A DNA stretch of 64,000 nucleotides from Pseudomonas sp. S09G 359 (GTDB taxonomy: Bacteria > Pseudomonadota > Gammaproteobacteria > Pseudomonadales > Pseudomonadaceae), in the NCBI RefSeq assembly GCF_002843605.1, contig NZ_CP025263.1, positions 3,315,501 to 3,379,500 on the forward strand, read 5' to 3'. The position numbers and the translations under genes are program-made. The notes beneath the pieces were generated by a model. The model made no database searches and was not told the origin of the DNA. It was given only the letters and a program-made list of their open reading frames with translations. Of this stretch, positions 1 to 8,628 are shown in pieces; positions within the stretch are counted from its first letter, which is position 1; each line of letters opens with the position of its first letter.

Positions 1-331
1 GCTCCAGCGGTTGATCACCAGGCGTGGCTGCGATATCCAGGAGGATGATCTCGCCGGTCGCGCCCGATTGCAGTTGCAGTCGGGTCGGTGCAATGGCTTC
101 CGATGCGCGCAGATACAGCGTGCCGCCGGTTGATTGCACGCGCAGCTTGCCCGTCAGGGTTGAGGGCACACCGACTCGAACATCCTCATCGACAAAGATC
201 ACTCGTTCCTGACCGATCACCAGTGGGACCGTGAGGGGTAGGCGTTCCCAGTGTATCAACTCGACGGCCTGAGCCAGAATCCCGAAGAGTGTCAACGCAA
301 CGGCTGTCCCGATAACAAAAATCCGCTTCAT
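1..331 (-). CDS. ICE conjugation protein, PFL_4704/TIGR03749 family (partial)
   Basis: Only the N-terminal 110 or so residues are inside the window; the C-terminus lies beyond the left edge. The ATG at 331 opens with a Sec signal peptide (MKRIFVIGTAVALTLFG, then AQA), followed by a periplasmic beta-rich stretch beginning ELIHWERLPL. Its start overlaps the stop of the next upstream gene (ATGA), so the two are translationally coupled. In this family of ICE transfer systems the gene follows the PFL_4703 gene and sits where F plasmids have traK, which suggests an outer-membrane-side secretin partner of the type IV secretion channel; that analogy is inference from gene order. Confidence 0.75.
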   Translation of the reverse strand, partial: MKRIFVIGTAVALTLFGILAQAVELIHWERLPLTVPLVIGQERVIFVDEDVRVGVPSTLTGKLRVQSTGGTLYLRASEAIAPTRLQLQSGATGEIILLDIAATPGDQPLE

Positions 332-969
332 GACGGGCCTCCAGGCAAGGCGAGTTTTTGCGGCGTGCCCTGATAACAATCCAGGGCCAGCCCCCACTTA
401 TTGCGTTCGGGATCAAGATCAAACCGCACCACGCGCAATGGATAACGCACCACCACCCGCTTCACCGGTTCGGCGGCGTAATACTCATCGGCATTGAGGT
501 CGAGCCTGACCAGCCAGCTGTCGCGATCGAGTTGTTTGACCCTGAGTTCCGGATCTTCGCTGTAACCTCGGCCCAGAATTTCGTAGACGCCACGCACCCG
601 ATGGCGCAGTTCGCCGGCGGCCTTGCGGTACTCGTAGTCGCCATCGAGGAAGGCCTTGCAGGCGGGTGTCAGGTAGGGCTGCAAGCCATAGATGGCGCGG
701 CGGTAGTCCTGCTCGCCATCCGAGGGCCAGCGGTTGAGCTGACCAAAGATGTACAGGGCAAAGGCATACACATTCTCTGAGGGAATATCCCACCACTTAC
801 GAGTGCTGCCCGAGCGCAGATCGGGGGGGACATGCACGGTCAGATCGGTCGGTGCCGAGCGCCAGCCATACCAGAGACCGGCACAGACCAGGGCGAGGAT
901 CGTTACCGCTAGACGCAGGCTGAAGATATGTGCCTGTTGGGCATCCACCTTGTTCCGAAAACGACTCAT
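328..969 (-). CDS. ICE conjugation protein, PFL_4703 family (DUF2895, TraE/VirB8-like position)
   Basis: 213 residues from the ATG at 969 (MSRFRNKVDAQQ). A longer in-frame reading exists upstream but it overlaps the neighbouring gene and has no family-like sequence, so the short start is used. One transmembrane helix lies at about residues 16-34 (FSLRLAVTILALVCAGLWYG), followed by a soluble periplasmic domain containing RKWWDIPSENVYAFALYIF, a conserved-looking block of this family. Bitopic topology and the place between TIGR03750 and PFL_4704 match the TraL-TraE-TraK order of F-type systems, so a VirB8/TraE-like assembly role in the inner membrane is likely (inference). Overlaps both neighbours by 4 bases. 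Confidence 0.8.
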   Translation of the reverse strand: MSRFRNKVDAQQAHIFSLRLAVTILALVCAGLWYGWRSAPTDLTVHVPPDLRSGSTRKWWDIPSENVYAFALYIFGQLNRWPSDGEQDYRRAIYGLQPYLTPACKAFLDGDYEYRKAAGELRHRVRGVYEILGRGYSEDPELRVKQLDRDSWLVRLDLNADEYYAAEPVKRVVVRYPLRVVRFDLDPERNKWGLALDCYQGTPQKLALPGGPS

Positions 970-1379
970 GGTTGCCACCGGGACAGGGCAGGGCGCAGTC
1001 GACGCGAACGGCGAATCGTCCAGGCGCCGGAGTGTAGGATCAAACTTCCGCGCCCCAGGCGCCAACGGCTGGCGAGTATCCATTCGAGTTTGCGGTAAAA
1101 CCAGGTCTCGGGGCGAGCCCGTTTGGCCCGACGTAAAAGCGTACCACCGGCAAATAACACCAGCGCCATACTTGCGATCATGCTGGTCGGTGCCACGGCA
1201 ATGGAGGCGGTGGCGATCGCTAGAGGAACGCCCAGCAGTAGGCCAATGATTGCGCCGGCACCGAGGGCCATCCACATCTCATCATTGGTCAACCCGCGCA
1301 GTACGGCGGGATCACGATTGAGTCGCTCCGGCAGAAAGACCAAGGTGCCGTCGACAAGGCGTTCGATAGTGTCGTTCAT
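966..1379 (-). CDS. ICE conjugative transfer protein, TIGR03750 family (DUF3487, TraL-like)
   Basis: 137 residues. The N-terminal segment NDTIERLVDGTLVFLPERLN is typical of the family and is followed by two hydrophobic helices at about residues 37-56 and 60-78, then a basic tail with RPETWFYRKLEW. Small size, two membrane helices and its position directly before the TraE-like gene parallel TraL of F plasmids, a small inner-membrane component needed for pilus assembly; this equivalence is inference from architecture and order. The stop overlaps the next start (ATGA). Confidence 0.8.
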   Translation of the reverse strand: MNDTIERLVDGTLVFLPERLNRDPAVLRGLTNDEMWMALGAGAIIGLLLGVPLAIATASIAVAPTSMIASMALVLFAGGTLLRRAKRARPETWFYRKLEWILASRWRLGRGSLILHSGAWTIRRSRRLRPALSRWQP

Positions 1380-1386
1380 ATCGACC

Positions 1387-1758
1387 TCACAGAATCGCGG
1401 CAGCCTTGGTCAGGAACCAGATGATGATCACCACCAACAGGGCACCGATACCGACCACGGCGCCGAGATCCTTCCAGGTCTTGCGCTGGTTCTGTACGTC
1501 GGCATAGACGGTCAGCGAATGCCAGGCCACCCCTAAAAAAGCGAGTAGGGCGATCAGCAGACCGAGCAGGATGCCGCCGTCGTAAGCGTAGTTTTTAATC
1601 GTTTCGATCAACCCGGAACCCTCACCGCGTGAAGGTGCCTCCATGGTGGGGAGTTCGGCAAAAGCAAGGCTTGGACCGAGCACCAACAACAGACCGATCA
1701 GGCGCTGACTGGCGCGATCACGCAGGTTGTTTTTTAGGGGGACAAGGTACTTGAGCAT
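1387..1758 (-). CDS. ICE membrane protein, TIGR03745 family (DUF2976, pilin-like)
   Basis: 123 residues from the ATG at 1758 (MLKYLVPLKNN). There is a signal peptide with a hydrophobic core (LIGLLLVLGPSLAFA), a short polar section, and two transmembrane helices (GGILLGLLIALLAFLGVAW and VVGIGALLVVIIIWFL). A cleaved leader followed by two helices is the architecture of VirB2/TraA-type conjugative pilins, so this is a plausible pilin or pilin-like subunit, although the family has no assigned function that I can confirm. It lies 7 bases before the TIGR03750 gene in the same operon. Confidence 0.78.
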   Translation of the reverse strand: MLKYLVPLKNNLRDRASQRLIGLLLVLGPSLAFAELPTMEAPSRGEGSGLIETIKNYAYDGGILLGLLIALLAFLGVAWHSLTVYADVQNQRKTWKDLGAVVGIGALLVVIIIWFLTKAAAIL

Positions 1759-1775
1759 GATGGTGATCTCCGGTG

Positions 1776-2015
1776 TTAGGGCAGGGTGAAGAACATCAGA
1801 ACCAGCAAGGTGAGCAGGACGCGCGCGGCGCTGCCGCCAAACGCGCCGAAGCGCACACTGCCTGTTGCCCATCCCCGGTATGCCGTCCACATCACCCAGG
1901 CACACCAAAGCAAAGCCAGAACGAGAACCAGAGACAGCCAGAGCGTCGAGCTGCTCTGCTGTGAGAAGCCAGAAGCGTTTTGGAACGCGGCGATCTGGGC
2001 ATCAGTCATGCTCAT
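1776..2015 (-). CDS. ICE membrane protein, TIGR03758 family (DUF3262)
   Basis: 79 residues. The N-terminus MSMTDAQIAAFQNASGFS is typical of the family, followed by one helix LWLSLVLVLALLWCAWVMW, a short loop and a second hydrophobic segment at the C-terminus (VLLTLLVLMFFTLP). An internal ATG at 2009 is an alternative start. Like the next gene it is a small two-helix membrane protein, and the pair may both belong to the pilus or inner-membrane platform. It overlaps the RAQPRD gene stop by 4 bases, which supports coupling within the transfer operon. Confidence 0.75.
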   Translation of the reverse strand: MSMTDAQIAAFQNASGFSQQSSSTLWLSLVLVLALLWCAWVMWTAYRGWATGSVRFGAFGGSAARVLLTLLVLMFFTLP

Positions 2016-2347
2016 GGCGACGGTTCCACGGACGGGGTGCCGAGGCGGTAATCGCCCACCAGCTCACCAGGATCGTGAGGTTGAGCACGGGAGGGCGACA
2101 GATAGTTCTGCACTCCTTGGCGAATGCGTTGGATGTCCTGAGACAGGCGGGGATAGTCGAAGCGATAGCGTTCGTTTGGTTCAGAGGTCCTGGCTACCTT
2201 AGCTCGCGCCGCAAGGCGCTCAATAGTGTCGAGCTGCTGCTGAACTAGGCTGAGCTGTTCGCGCTCATGAGCAGATGCGGCATAGCCGCCGCTATGGAAC
2301 GTCATCAATATGAACAGTGAGCAGACTCGGAAAAATGTAGTCGGCAT
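2012..2347 (-). CDS. ICE protein, RAQPRD family
   Basis: 111 residues from the ATG at 2347; a start 12 codons further up is possible but would spoil the signal peptide. A Sec leader (TTFFRVCSLFILMTFHSG) precedes a helical periplasmic domain rich in Glu and Gln. The signature that gives the family its name appears near the end as SRAQPHD, with His where Arg is usual. The role is unknown; the gene is a constant member of this class of transfer operon, placed before the TIGR03758 gene. Confidence 0.8.
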   Translation of the reverse strand: MPTTFFRVCSLFILMTFHSGGYAASAHEREQLSLVQQQLDTIERLAARAKVARTSEPNERYRFDYPRLSQDIQRIRQGVQNYLSPSRAQPHDPGELVGDYRLGTPSVEPSP

Positions 2348-2574
2348 GTGGATAGCCCATTTGGAGATGGGGCCAGCATTCAACTAACGTCCAGGACTCA
2401 GCAGTAAGAAACACGAAACACGCTGCGTCATTTTATTTCGATACAGTCTTTGATCGTGTAGCGAGTTCGAACACCGTGTCGAGAGCTACGAAACGCGGAA
2501 AAATGACACGATTGGACCGCGAGTACAGCATTGGTTACTCATGAAAAACGATTAGTAGCCGTTAACGTTTGATT

Positions 2575-2596
2575 CCGCTAACAACATTGTTAGCGG
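2575..2596. promoter_or_regulatory. 9-bp perfect inverted repeat upstream of the YniB-like gene
   Basis: CCGCTAACA and TGTTAGCGG are separated by ACAT. The repeat lies in the 290-base gap between the divergent RAQPRD gene and the plus-strand YniB-like gene, 41 bases before the latter's TTG start. No T-run follows, so it looks more like an operator than a terminator. Confidence 0.4.
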
Positions 2597-2637
2597 GGCG
2601 CAGATAAGCGCGGACGAAATCAGTTAACGAAGAGTGA

Positions 2638-3228
2638 TTGCAGAGAGTGAACATCCAACAAGCAATTCGGCGGTACCGTATTCGACAGGCCGTGGGCTTC
2701 TCCTTGATGGTCTTCGGGGCTCTATTTTATTTGGTTTCATCGTTGATTTTTCTGCACCATCAAGCAGAGATTCTCGCGAGCACAAAAATTTTTGGGCATT
2801 TGGGAGGGGTTGTGCAAAATTTAGTAGCCGATGTTTACCAGACCACATCACCCTACATCGGTTTTGTATGGGAGCACGCGCCTACCCTCAGCCAGGAAAA
2901 CCCGCTCAGCTATGGAAATTTGCTGTTTTTCGGTTTGCTGGGTGTGATGATTATTGGAAAGCAAATTTTCCTTTCCGCTAGCCAACTCAAGAGACGTGTT
3001 CAGGTTCAACTCGAACGTCTTGAGGAAGCTCAGTGGCGCAACTCGATGCAAAATAGAGCAGCCACCGAAGTCAACGCAAATCAGATCGGGCAGATCAATT
3101 TTTATCAGCAGTCTATGCCGCCGTCCCCTAGCGGTGATTGGTGGCAGCGGCCATTGGGTATTGTTGGTTTGTCTATTATTGGCGGTTATGTCGTCGCGAT
3201 TTTGGCCAAATTCACCGGAATGGTTTAA
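2638..3228 (+). CDS. YniB-like membrane protein of the transfer region
   Basis: 196 residues, TTG start; it is the only plus-strand gene inside the leftward transfer block. Three hydrophobic helices are visible: VGFSLMVFGALFYLVSSLIF, LLFFGLLGVMIIGKQIFL and LGIVGLSIIGGYVVAILA. The middle section (SPYIGFVWEHAPT, then a helix, then a charged SQLKRRVQVQLERLEE tail) resembles the enterobacterial YniB family as I remember it. Function is unknown. Being transcribed against its neighbours, from its own leader, suggests a role needed when the transfer operon is silent; entry exclusion or membrane protection would fit but is speculation. Confidence 0.6.
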   Translation: MQRVNIQQAIRRYRIRQAVGFSLMVFGALFYLVSSLIFLHHQAEILASTKIFGHLGGVVQNLVADVYQTTSPYIGFVWEHAPTLSQENPLSYGNLLFFGLLGVMIIGKQIFLSASQLKRRVQVQLERLEEAQWRNSMQNRAATEVNANQIGQINFYQQSMPPSPSGDWWQRPLGIVGLSIIGGYVVAILAKFTGMV

Positions 3229-3248
3229 CACGTCAGCGTTACATTTTA

Positions 3249-3980
3249 TTAAATGTATTTTTTAAACGTCGCCGCGGTGATAGCTGTCGTTGCTCCGAGC
3301 ATCACTGCGCAAGGCAAAAAAATGGCCATGGGATTGAGCGAAAAGGGCAATGACAGGTAAATGATCCAGGGCACGATCAGCAGCGGTAGCACTGCTCGTT
3401 TAGCGCGGTGATAGACAAAACTGCTTTCTCGCCCGGCTCCAAACTTGCGCAGGTCGCGGCGCATCAAACCATCAACAAAACCGGTAAGCGTGGCCAACAA
3501 AAATAGTGGTGTAGCCAGGACTAGAATCGTCAGGCGCACCACGAAGGTAAAGGTCACATACACTGCGGCCACTACGAAATCCTCAATGCTCACGTAGGGC
3601 TGGTTGATCCAGCCCCAGAAGCCGTTGCCCTGGCTCGACATCCGCGCCTGCCGGGCAAAATCCGCAAAGCCAGTCTTAATCAATAGCCATTGATTGAGAG
3701 AATCCAGCCATTGAACAATCGTCTGTCCAGGTTGTTGGAGGATGAGAGAAGATTTGAAGTGCTCACTCAGCCAGCCTAGTTCGTTCGCGAACATGGCTTG
3801 GCTGTGCCGCCAACCCTGATCGCCCCAGAACAGCAGCAAGCCGGCGAACTCGATGAGTATCGAAAACAGCAATGAGGCGATCAGCAAACCGAAGATGCGT
3901 AAAACTAAGCCAATCGCCGAGATGATCAATCCCGGACGCTGGATCGGTTGTGGCTGCGTGTGTCGGACGGAACTCGCCAT
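3249..3980 (-). CDS. ICE membrane protein, PFL_4697/TIGR03747 family (DUF4400)
   Basis: 243 residues, polytopic. Helices are visible at about residues 19-50 (two closely spaced), 125-165 (VAAVYVTFTFVVRLTILVLATPLFLLA) and 195-235. It also carries GFVDGLMRRDLRKFGAGRESSFVYHRAKR, a long conserved cytoplasmic loop of this family (first 20 residues are the most characteristic). It follows traD by about 90 bases in the same direction, as in other PFGI-1-type ICEs, and is thought to accompany the coupling protein in the inner membrane. Confidence 0.8.
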   Translation of the reverse strand: MASSVRHTQPQPIQRPGLIISAIGLVLRIFGLLIASLLFSILIEFAGLLLFWGDQGWRHSQAMFANELGWLSEHFKSSLILQQPGQTIVQWLDSLNQWLLIKTGFADFARQARMSSQGNGFWGWINQPYVSIEDFVVAAVYVTFTFVVRLTILVLATPLFLLATLTGFVDGLMRRDLRKFGAGRESSFVYHRAKRAVLPLLIVPWIIYLSLPFSLNPMAIFLPCAVMLGATTAITAATFKKYI

Positions 3981-4070
3981 CGTTCACTCCATTGCGCTTT
4001 GCAGTGTTGGTGTCGTCGCGACGCCTTTTGGATCGTTTTCTGCTGAATCGAAACCTGTGGCGGGTCCGGG

Positions 4071-6176
4071 CTACCCCACCTGATCCAGATCGAAGTTGGT
4101 GGTTGGGCCGCCACCGCTGGCGCTCCACCATTGTCCCGCCTGCTCATTGTAGGCGGCCCGCATCCGCTGAGTGAGCTCCTGCAGGTCCTTGGGCATGGCA
4201 TCGTCGTTGGAGGGTCTTGGCAAAGGCATGCGAACCTTCCAGAGCTGCCCACCGGCCTGGAAGGAAAACATTTGTCCCTTGGGCAAACTGACGATGTGAG
4301 CAGGCTCGATCAACGGCACACTGGTGCTGCTGACACGGTCCTGTGAGGACGAGGTGAAGTCCGTGTTGGCCTCCGGATCGGAGGTGTCAGTCGCACCCGA
4401 CACCAGGGTCTTGGTCAGCACGTTAACCTTGGGTAACTGCTGGGTGAGCAGTTCAGCGGTGGCGGTTTCGCGCACCCGCAGCATCTGCAGGGTGTTGAAG
4501 TTGCCAATCACCTGGCCAGCTTTGGCGCGGTTGCCGATACGTGCTTCGATATCGCTGAGGGTCTGGGTGTAGGCGGTTACCTGGATACCGGCGCCGCCAC
4601 CCTTGTTGATCAGCGGGATGAATTCATCACCCATCAACTCGTTGAACTCATCGGCGTGGAGGTTGATCGGCAACTTGTCACTGTTGTTACCCGATTGGGG
4701 CAGGCCATGGTCGATGCCGTGTTTGTAGATGTGTCCGGCGACCGAGACCAAGTCGGCGAACATGGAGTTGCCCACCGCGGCGGCCACCTCGGCGTCGGTC
4801 AGTGCATCCAGACCGACGTAGACGATGCCGCGTTTTCGGATGATCTGCATCCAGTCGAAGATTGGCCGCGGGTCATCTAAATCGGTGTAGTTTGGAGCCA
4901 GTAACTGGGCGGTCTTGCCGGTGGTGAGTTTTTCCAGCAGAGGTAGCAGCGAGGCGACAATCTTGTCGAAATAGGTACGGTCGTAACGCACCGCCGAACG
5001 CAGTCCGTCCAGTACCGGATCAAATACCCGCTTCACCGCCAGGTACTGCTCGATGGCCACAACACGCTTTTCGCGCCCGATCATATGCCGGGGGATGTTC
5101 TTCTCGGTGAGCTTGCCTTCAAGCTGAACGATCACCTCCCACGCCTTCGGGTCGGTCTTGGCGAAAAACTGCTGGGCGTACTCGATGAACAGTGCGTCGA
5201 TGTTGACCACATGCCGTTGGATTTGCAGGTAGTCCGGACGCCGGCCCAACTCGATCAATGCGCGGGCAACGATGTTGACGAAGCGCCACGCGAACTCACG
5301 GAAGGCCGCAGAGTTACCTTCGCCGCTAAGCTGTCCGGCGATGCGTGACGCCACTTCCGAGATACGACCGAAACGTCCGACGGCATTGTAGCGGGCCGAG
5401 ATTTCTGGCCAGCCCAGATGGAAGACATAAAACTCCTTCTCCCTCCCGGCGCGTATAGCTTCGACGTACATGCGTTTGAGCAGGTCGGCATCACCCTTCG
5501 GATCGAAGACGATCACCACCTCATGCTCGACGCGGTGAATGTCCTGGGTGATGTACACCTCGGCGAGCCGCGTCTTGCCGACGCGGGTAGTGCCCAGCAC
5601 CAGTGTGTGTCCGACCCGTTCGCCCAGCGGCAGACTGACTTCCGTTTCGTCGGGCTCAACCCCGTGCAGAAGTGACGAGCCACCGACTGGGGGCAAAGGG
5701 CGCAACGGATTGAAGGCACTGTCCCAAGCCGTGACTAGGGCCAATATCGAGAGCGGAAACGGTGCATATTCCAGGCGTCGTTCGAGTTCTCGGGCTAGGC
5801 GATAGCTGGTCGGTTGGTCGACATATTGGGCGACTGCCGGATCCTGGGCCTCGACCAAGCGCTGGGTGTGCAGGCGGGTCCAGCGAAAGCCGCGCCCCAT
5901 AAACAAACGCTTACGGCTGACCGGAATCTGCCGACTGGTCAGTTCGTAGCGGGGCAGTCGGCGGATATTGCGCCGATAGCGCAGCACATCCCAGGCTTGT
6001 CGCAGGCGGATAAGGCCGAACAGGGTATAGGCCAGCGCCGCAGCCCGCCCAATCTCGGGTGAGAGGGCCACAGCCCAGGGCGAGTACACGCACAACACCG
6101 CGGCGGTGATGCAGATCGCTACGGTGTACAGCTCCACTGCTGGCCGGAGCTTGGACTCCATCGCATGCTCGGCCAT
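4071..6176 (-). CDS. traD: conjugative coupling factor TraD, SXT/TOL subfamily
   Basis: 701 residues. An N-terminal helix pair (about residues 17-57) anchors the protein in the inner membrane. The Walker A motif GTTRVGKTR is at residues 195-203 and Walker B (EVVIVFDPKGDADLL) starts near 218; LHADEFNELMGDEF near residue 505 is a second acidic ATPase motif. This is the type IV coupling protein: an ATPase that hands the relaxase-DNA complex to the secretion channel. Length and motif order match the SXT/TOL TraD subfamily rather than F TraD. An alternative ATG lies five codons downstream of the chosen one. Confidence 0.93.
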   Translation of the reverse strand: MAEHAMESKLRPAVELYTVAICITAAVLCVYSPWAVALSPEIGRAAALAYTLFGLIRLRQAWDVLRYRRNIRRLPRYELTSRQIPVSRKRLFMGRGFRWTRLHTQRLVEAQDPAVAQYVDQPTSYRLARELERRLEYAPFPLSILALVTAWDSAFNPLRPLPPVGGSSLLHGVEPDETEVSLPLGERVGHTLVLGTTRVGKTRLAEVYITQDIHRVEHEVVIVFDPKGDADLLKRMYVEAIRAGREKEFYVFHLGWPEISARYNAVGRFGRISEVASRIAGQLSGEGNSAAFREFAWRFVNIVARALIELGRRPDYLQIQRHVVNIDALFIEYAQQFFAKTDPKAWEVIVQLEGKLTEKNIPRHMIGREKRVVAIEQYLAVKRVFDPVLDGLRSAVRYDRTYFDKIVASLLPLLEKLTTGKTAQLLAPNYTDLDDPRPIFDWMQIIRKRGIVYVGLDALTDAEVAAAVGNSMFADLVSVAGHIYKHGIDHGLPQSGNNSDKLPINLHADEFNELMGDEFIPLINKGGGAGIQVTAYTQTLSDIEARIGNRAKAGQVIGNFNTLQMLRVRETATAELLTQQLPKVNVLTKTLVSGATDTSDPEANTDFTSSSQDRVSSTSVPLIEPAHIVSLPKGQMFSFQAGGQLWKVRMPLPRPSNDDAMPKDLQELTQRMRAAYNEQAGQWWSASGGGPTTNFDLDQVG

Positions 6177-6185
6177 GACCTGGAC

Positions 6186-6701
6186 TCACTGTTCCAGTGA
6201 GGTGGCAGTGATCAAGACGGGGTAATGCTCGATCTGCAGGCGAGTGGCGATGTCGTTACCGTTGACCGGCAGGATGGTGATGCCGGGAGCCGCTGCTCGA
6301 ATTCGGTCCAACGCTTCGGTGTCGGCCACTTCGACGGCGAGGCCGGCCGCACCCATTTCCTGCAGTTCAGTCGCGCGTTGACGCAACCAAGCCAGCGACT
6401 GGGGATCCTCACCCACCAGGAAAAATGGCCGTAAGCCTGGCATGTTCAGGGCGCGAGACGTGATTTGGCCGGGGCTCAAGCGAGAACTGCGGACGGGTAG
6501 TATCCAAGCTTCATCGGCAAACGTGGACAGGTCCGCATGCATGGCCCGATCAGGCTGGATCTTGTTGTTTATTAGCGGCCTGGCAACCTGAAAATGGGGT
6601 CGACTGAAGTCGCTAGGCTGATCCCCGGCTACGGTCAGCTCCGGCTGGGCGAAAGGTGCCAATAGCAGGATGAAGTAGCAGGTAAGGGGCATTCGCTTCA
6701 T
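6186..6701 (-). CDS. ICE protein, PFL_4695/TIGR03765 family
   Basis: 171 residues from the ATG at 6701 (MKRMPLTCYFILLLAPFAQ), which begins with a Sec signal peptide and overlaps the stop of the upstream transglycosylase gene (ATGA). The mature part contains FSRPHFQVARPL near the N-terminus and a C-terminal half ending ITILPVNGNDIATRLQIEHY, characteristic of the family. It is an exported protein of unknown function always found between the muramidase and traD in this ICE class, so a periplasmic role in assembling the channel is likely. Confidence 0.8.
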   Translation of the reverse strand: MKRMPLTCYFILLLAPFAQPELTVAGDQPSDFSRPHFQVARPLINNKIQPDRAMHADLSTFADEAWILPVRSSRLSPGQITSRALNMPGLRPFFLVGEDPQSLAWLRQRATELQEMGAAGLAVEVADTEALDRIRAAAPGITILPVNGNDIATRLQIEHYPVLITATSLEQ

Positions 6702-7246
6702 GGTGGTGTGTCCTGTTTGAAGGCAATCAGCAGTCGTTCGAGTTGCCGGGAAAAACCTGCGCGGTAACGTGCGGCCGGCGCTCCTCCTGCCGGGCGGTGA
6801 TAGCGTCCGGCAGCTGACACCCAATCACCGGTGGCGGCGTGATGCTCCTGCAACAGCGCGGCGGTCACGGCCAGATTTCGGTAGGGATCAAGGGCTTCGC
6901 AGGGGGTGGAATAACGTTGTCCGTGGTAACCCAGGTTTATTTGGCCGAGTCCGGCATCGACCCGCTTGGCGTCATGTCGGGCGAGGGCCTGAAGCAAAGC
7001 GTGACAGGCGGCGTGGCGAGTGGCGAAGCGGTAGGGTGTTCCAGCGATGTTCAGTGTCCAGGGCCAGGGCAACAGTCGACCACGGACGTGGATACCACTC
7101 TCCTGCAGGGCGATCGCGAATAGCACCGTAGAAGGAATGTCGGCGTCATGCGCCGCCAATTGGTAGGCCGGAGGCGGAAGTTCGTCAGCCTGGACGGCGA
7201 GCACCATCAGCAGGATCGCAATACCACTCAGTCGAGGCGTTGCCAT
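6698..7246 (-). CDS. lytic transglycosylase (SLT domain) of the transfer system
   Basis: 182 residues with a Sec leader (LSGIAILLMVLAVQA). The SLT-like fold is shown by VLFAIALQESG, whose Glu is the expected catalytic acid, by GLGQINLGYHGQRY, and by YRNLAVTAALLQEHH followed by AAGRYHRPAG. It would cut peptidoglycan locally so that the type IV secretion channel can cross the wall, as VirB1 does. Sits between the PFL_4693 and PFL_4695 genes with overlaps on both sides (19 and 4 bases). Confidence 0.88.
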   Translation of the reverse strand: MATPRLSGIAILLMVLAVQADELPPPAYQLAAHDADIPSTVLFAIALQESGIHVRGRLLPWPWTLNIAGTPYRFATRHAACHALLQALARHDAKRVDAGLGQINLGYHGQRYSTPCEALDPYRNLAVTAALLQEHHAATGDWVSAAGRYHRPAGGAPAARYRAGFSRQLERLLIAFKQDTPP

Positions 7247-7947
7247 TGTCCATTCACCTCTTGAAATGTGGCAGGCAATGGCCCCGGGGCTCCCAGGCTG
7301 AACCAGCGACCACGGTCATGGTTCAGGGTGATCTGCTGGCGTTGGACCTTGGCCGGATCGACGTCTGCTTGCCGAGCCCAGTTACGGACGCGTTCATCCT
7401 CGCCTTGGCTGCCCACCAGGTAGATATCGAACGCCATGTCACTGCTTTGCAGACGCTGCGCTTCGGCGGTGCACGCTGGGCAGTGGTCCTCCACAAACAA
7501 GGCTTGACGCGGCATGACCGCTGAGCTGGCAGGGGACGGGGATGCCATGCGCTGGATCGGCAGCAGCCCGGGAAACAGCTTGGCCCAGGCCGCGGTGTAA
7601 GCATTTTGGTAGGCCAACTCGCGCTCGGCGCGTTTGGCTTCCAGCGCTACCTGTAATTCGGCATAGCGCTGGCGCTCTTGCTCGGTCTGGGCCTCGACCC
7701 CGAGTGCGGTCAACGGATCGAGGTTCGGGCTCCAGAAACCGCGCGGGCCGGCTTGGATCTGTTCGAAGCGCGTCCACTCCTGCTCCGTCAGACCCCAGCT
7801 CGCCGCCTGTACAGAGTCAGAGCGTCCCAGCGGAGCGGATTGTGTGTCCTGGAACCGTGACTGTGTCGTGACGGGGTTACCCATCGCAGCACCTGTGGTC
7901 AGTAGCGAAACCAGGCAGGCGACGGGGAGTAGTGACGCTTTGTTCAT
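7228..7947 (-). CDS. ICE protein, PFL_4693/TIGR03759 family (thioredoxin-like)
   Basis: 239 residues with a Sec leader ending near GAAMG. The first half is charged and helical (WGLTEQEWTRFEQIQAGPRG is the family hallmark). The second half has FVEDHCPACTAEAQRL, a CxxC pair in a thioredoxin-like setting, followed by the FDIYLVGSQGEDERVRNWA block typical of this fold. A periplasmic disulfide-handling role during channel assembly is plausible, comparable to TrbB/DsbC-like proteins of F systems; this is inference. Confidence 0.78.
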   Translation of the reverse strand: MNKASLLPVACLVSLLTTGAAMGNPVTTQSRFQDTQSAPLGRSDSVQAASWGLTEQEWTRFEQIQAGPRGFWSPNLDPLTALGVEAQTEQERQRYAELQVALEAKRAERELAYQNAYTAAWAKLFPGLLPIQRMASPSPASSAVMPRQALFVEDHCPACTAEAQRLQSSDMAFDIYLVGSQGEDERVRNWARQADVDPAKVQRQQITLNHDRGRWFSLGAPGPLPATFQEVNGQWQRLD

Positions 7948-7956
7948 GATCGCTTC

Positions 7957-8628
7957 TCAAGGGACTTGCACGGTCTGGTCTGGCTGAGTGGCCACCGCGA
8001 AGACGGCTGAGTTCGGTTCCAGTACTTTTAGGTGCCAAGCCCCCAGTTGCTCACCGCTATGCAGCAGCCGGACATCCGTGAGAGAGCGACTGTCATGAGG
8101 TGCGACCGCCAGAAAATGCTCACCACCACGGGACTCGACACTCAACACCGAGAACGGTGGCGACAGTCGGGCAGGTTTGGGGCGAGCGGTCTTTTTCGGT
8201 TTGGTTGCGGAAGGCGTCGACGGTGGGGGGGAAGGCTGAGCCTTGAGGTCCAGGAGCTGCTGCTCGACGTGCTCAAGGCGTGCGCGCAGCGCTGTCAGGT
8301 CTGCCAAGGTGGCGCGGGCTGCGAGGCCATCGCGCAGTTCCTGTATCTCTTGCGCCCACTGATCCAACATCGGATCGAGGGTATTGGCCTGTTGCTCGCC
8401 GGTATCGACCATCTGTTTCAGGTCTTTCAGCGCGTACTGCAGCTTCTCCTGGGTGTCCTTGAGGGCGCTTGAATCACGTTGCAGGGTATCCAGGGTTTGT
8501 CGGTATTGCGTGTTCGTGCTCTGTAGTTCCGCCACGCGCTGATACTGGTTATACAATCCACCACTCAGCCCGGAGGCCGCCAGGCAAAGCAATCCAATAA
8601 TGAGGGTTTGAAACGTCGAGGCTTTCAT
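7957..8628 (-). CDS. coiled-coil membrane protein of the transfer operon
   Basis: 223 residues. One N-terminal helix (LIIGLLCLAASGLSGGLYNQ) anchors it; residues about 30-130 form a long predicted coiled coil (repeated Leu/Gln/Glu heptads). A Pro/Lys-rich linker (PSPPPSTPSATKPKKTARPK) follows, then a C-terminal beta domain starting FSVLSVESRGGEHFLAV. The layout, anchor-coil-linker-small domain, is that of a cell-envelope spanning or periplasm-measuring protein, reminiscent of PilO/PilP-like components. I do not recognise the family by name. It overlaps the PilL-like gene by 4 bases. Confidence 0.65.
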   Translation of the reverse strand: MKASTFQTLIIGLLCLAASGLSGGLYNQYQRVAELQSTNTQYRQTLDTLQRDSSALKDTQEKLQYALKDLKQMVDTGEQQANTLDPMLDQWAQEIQELRDGLAARATLADLTALRARLEHVEQQLLDLKAQPSPPPSTPSATKPKKTARPKPARLSPPFSVLSVESRGGEHFLAVAPHDSRSLTDVRLLHSGEQLGAWHLKVLEPNSAVFAVATQPDQTVQVP

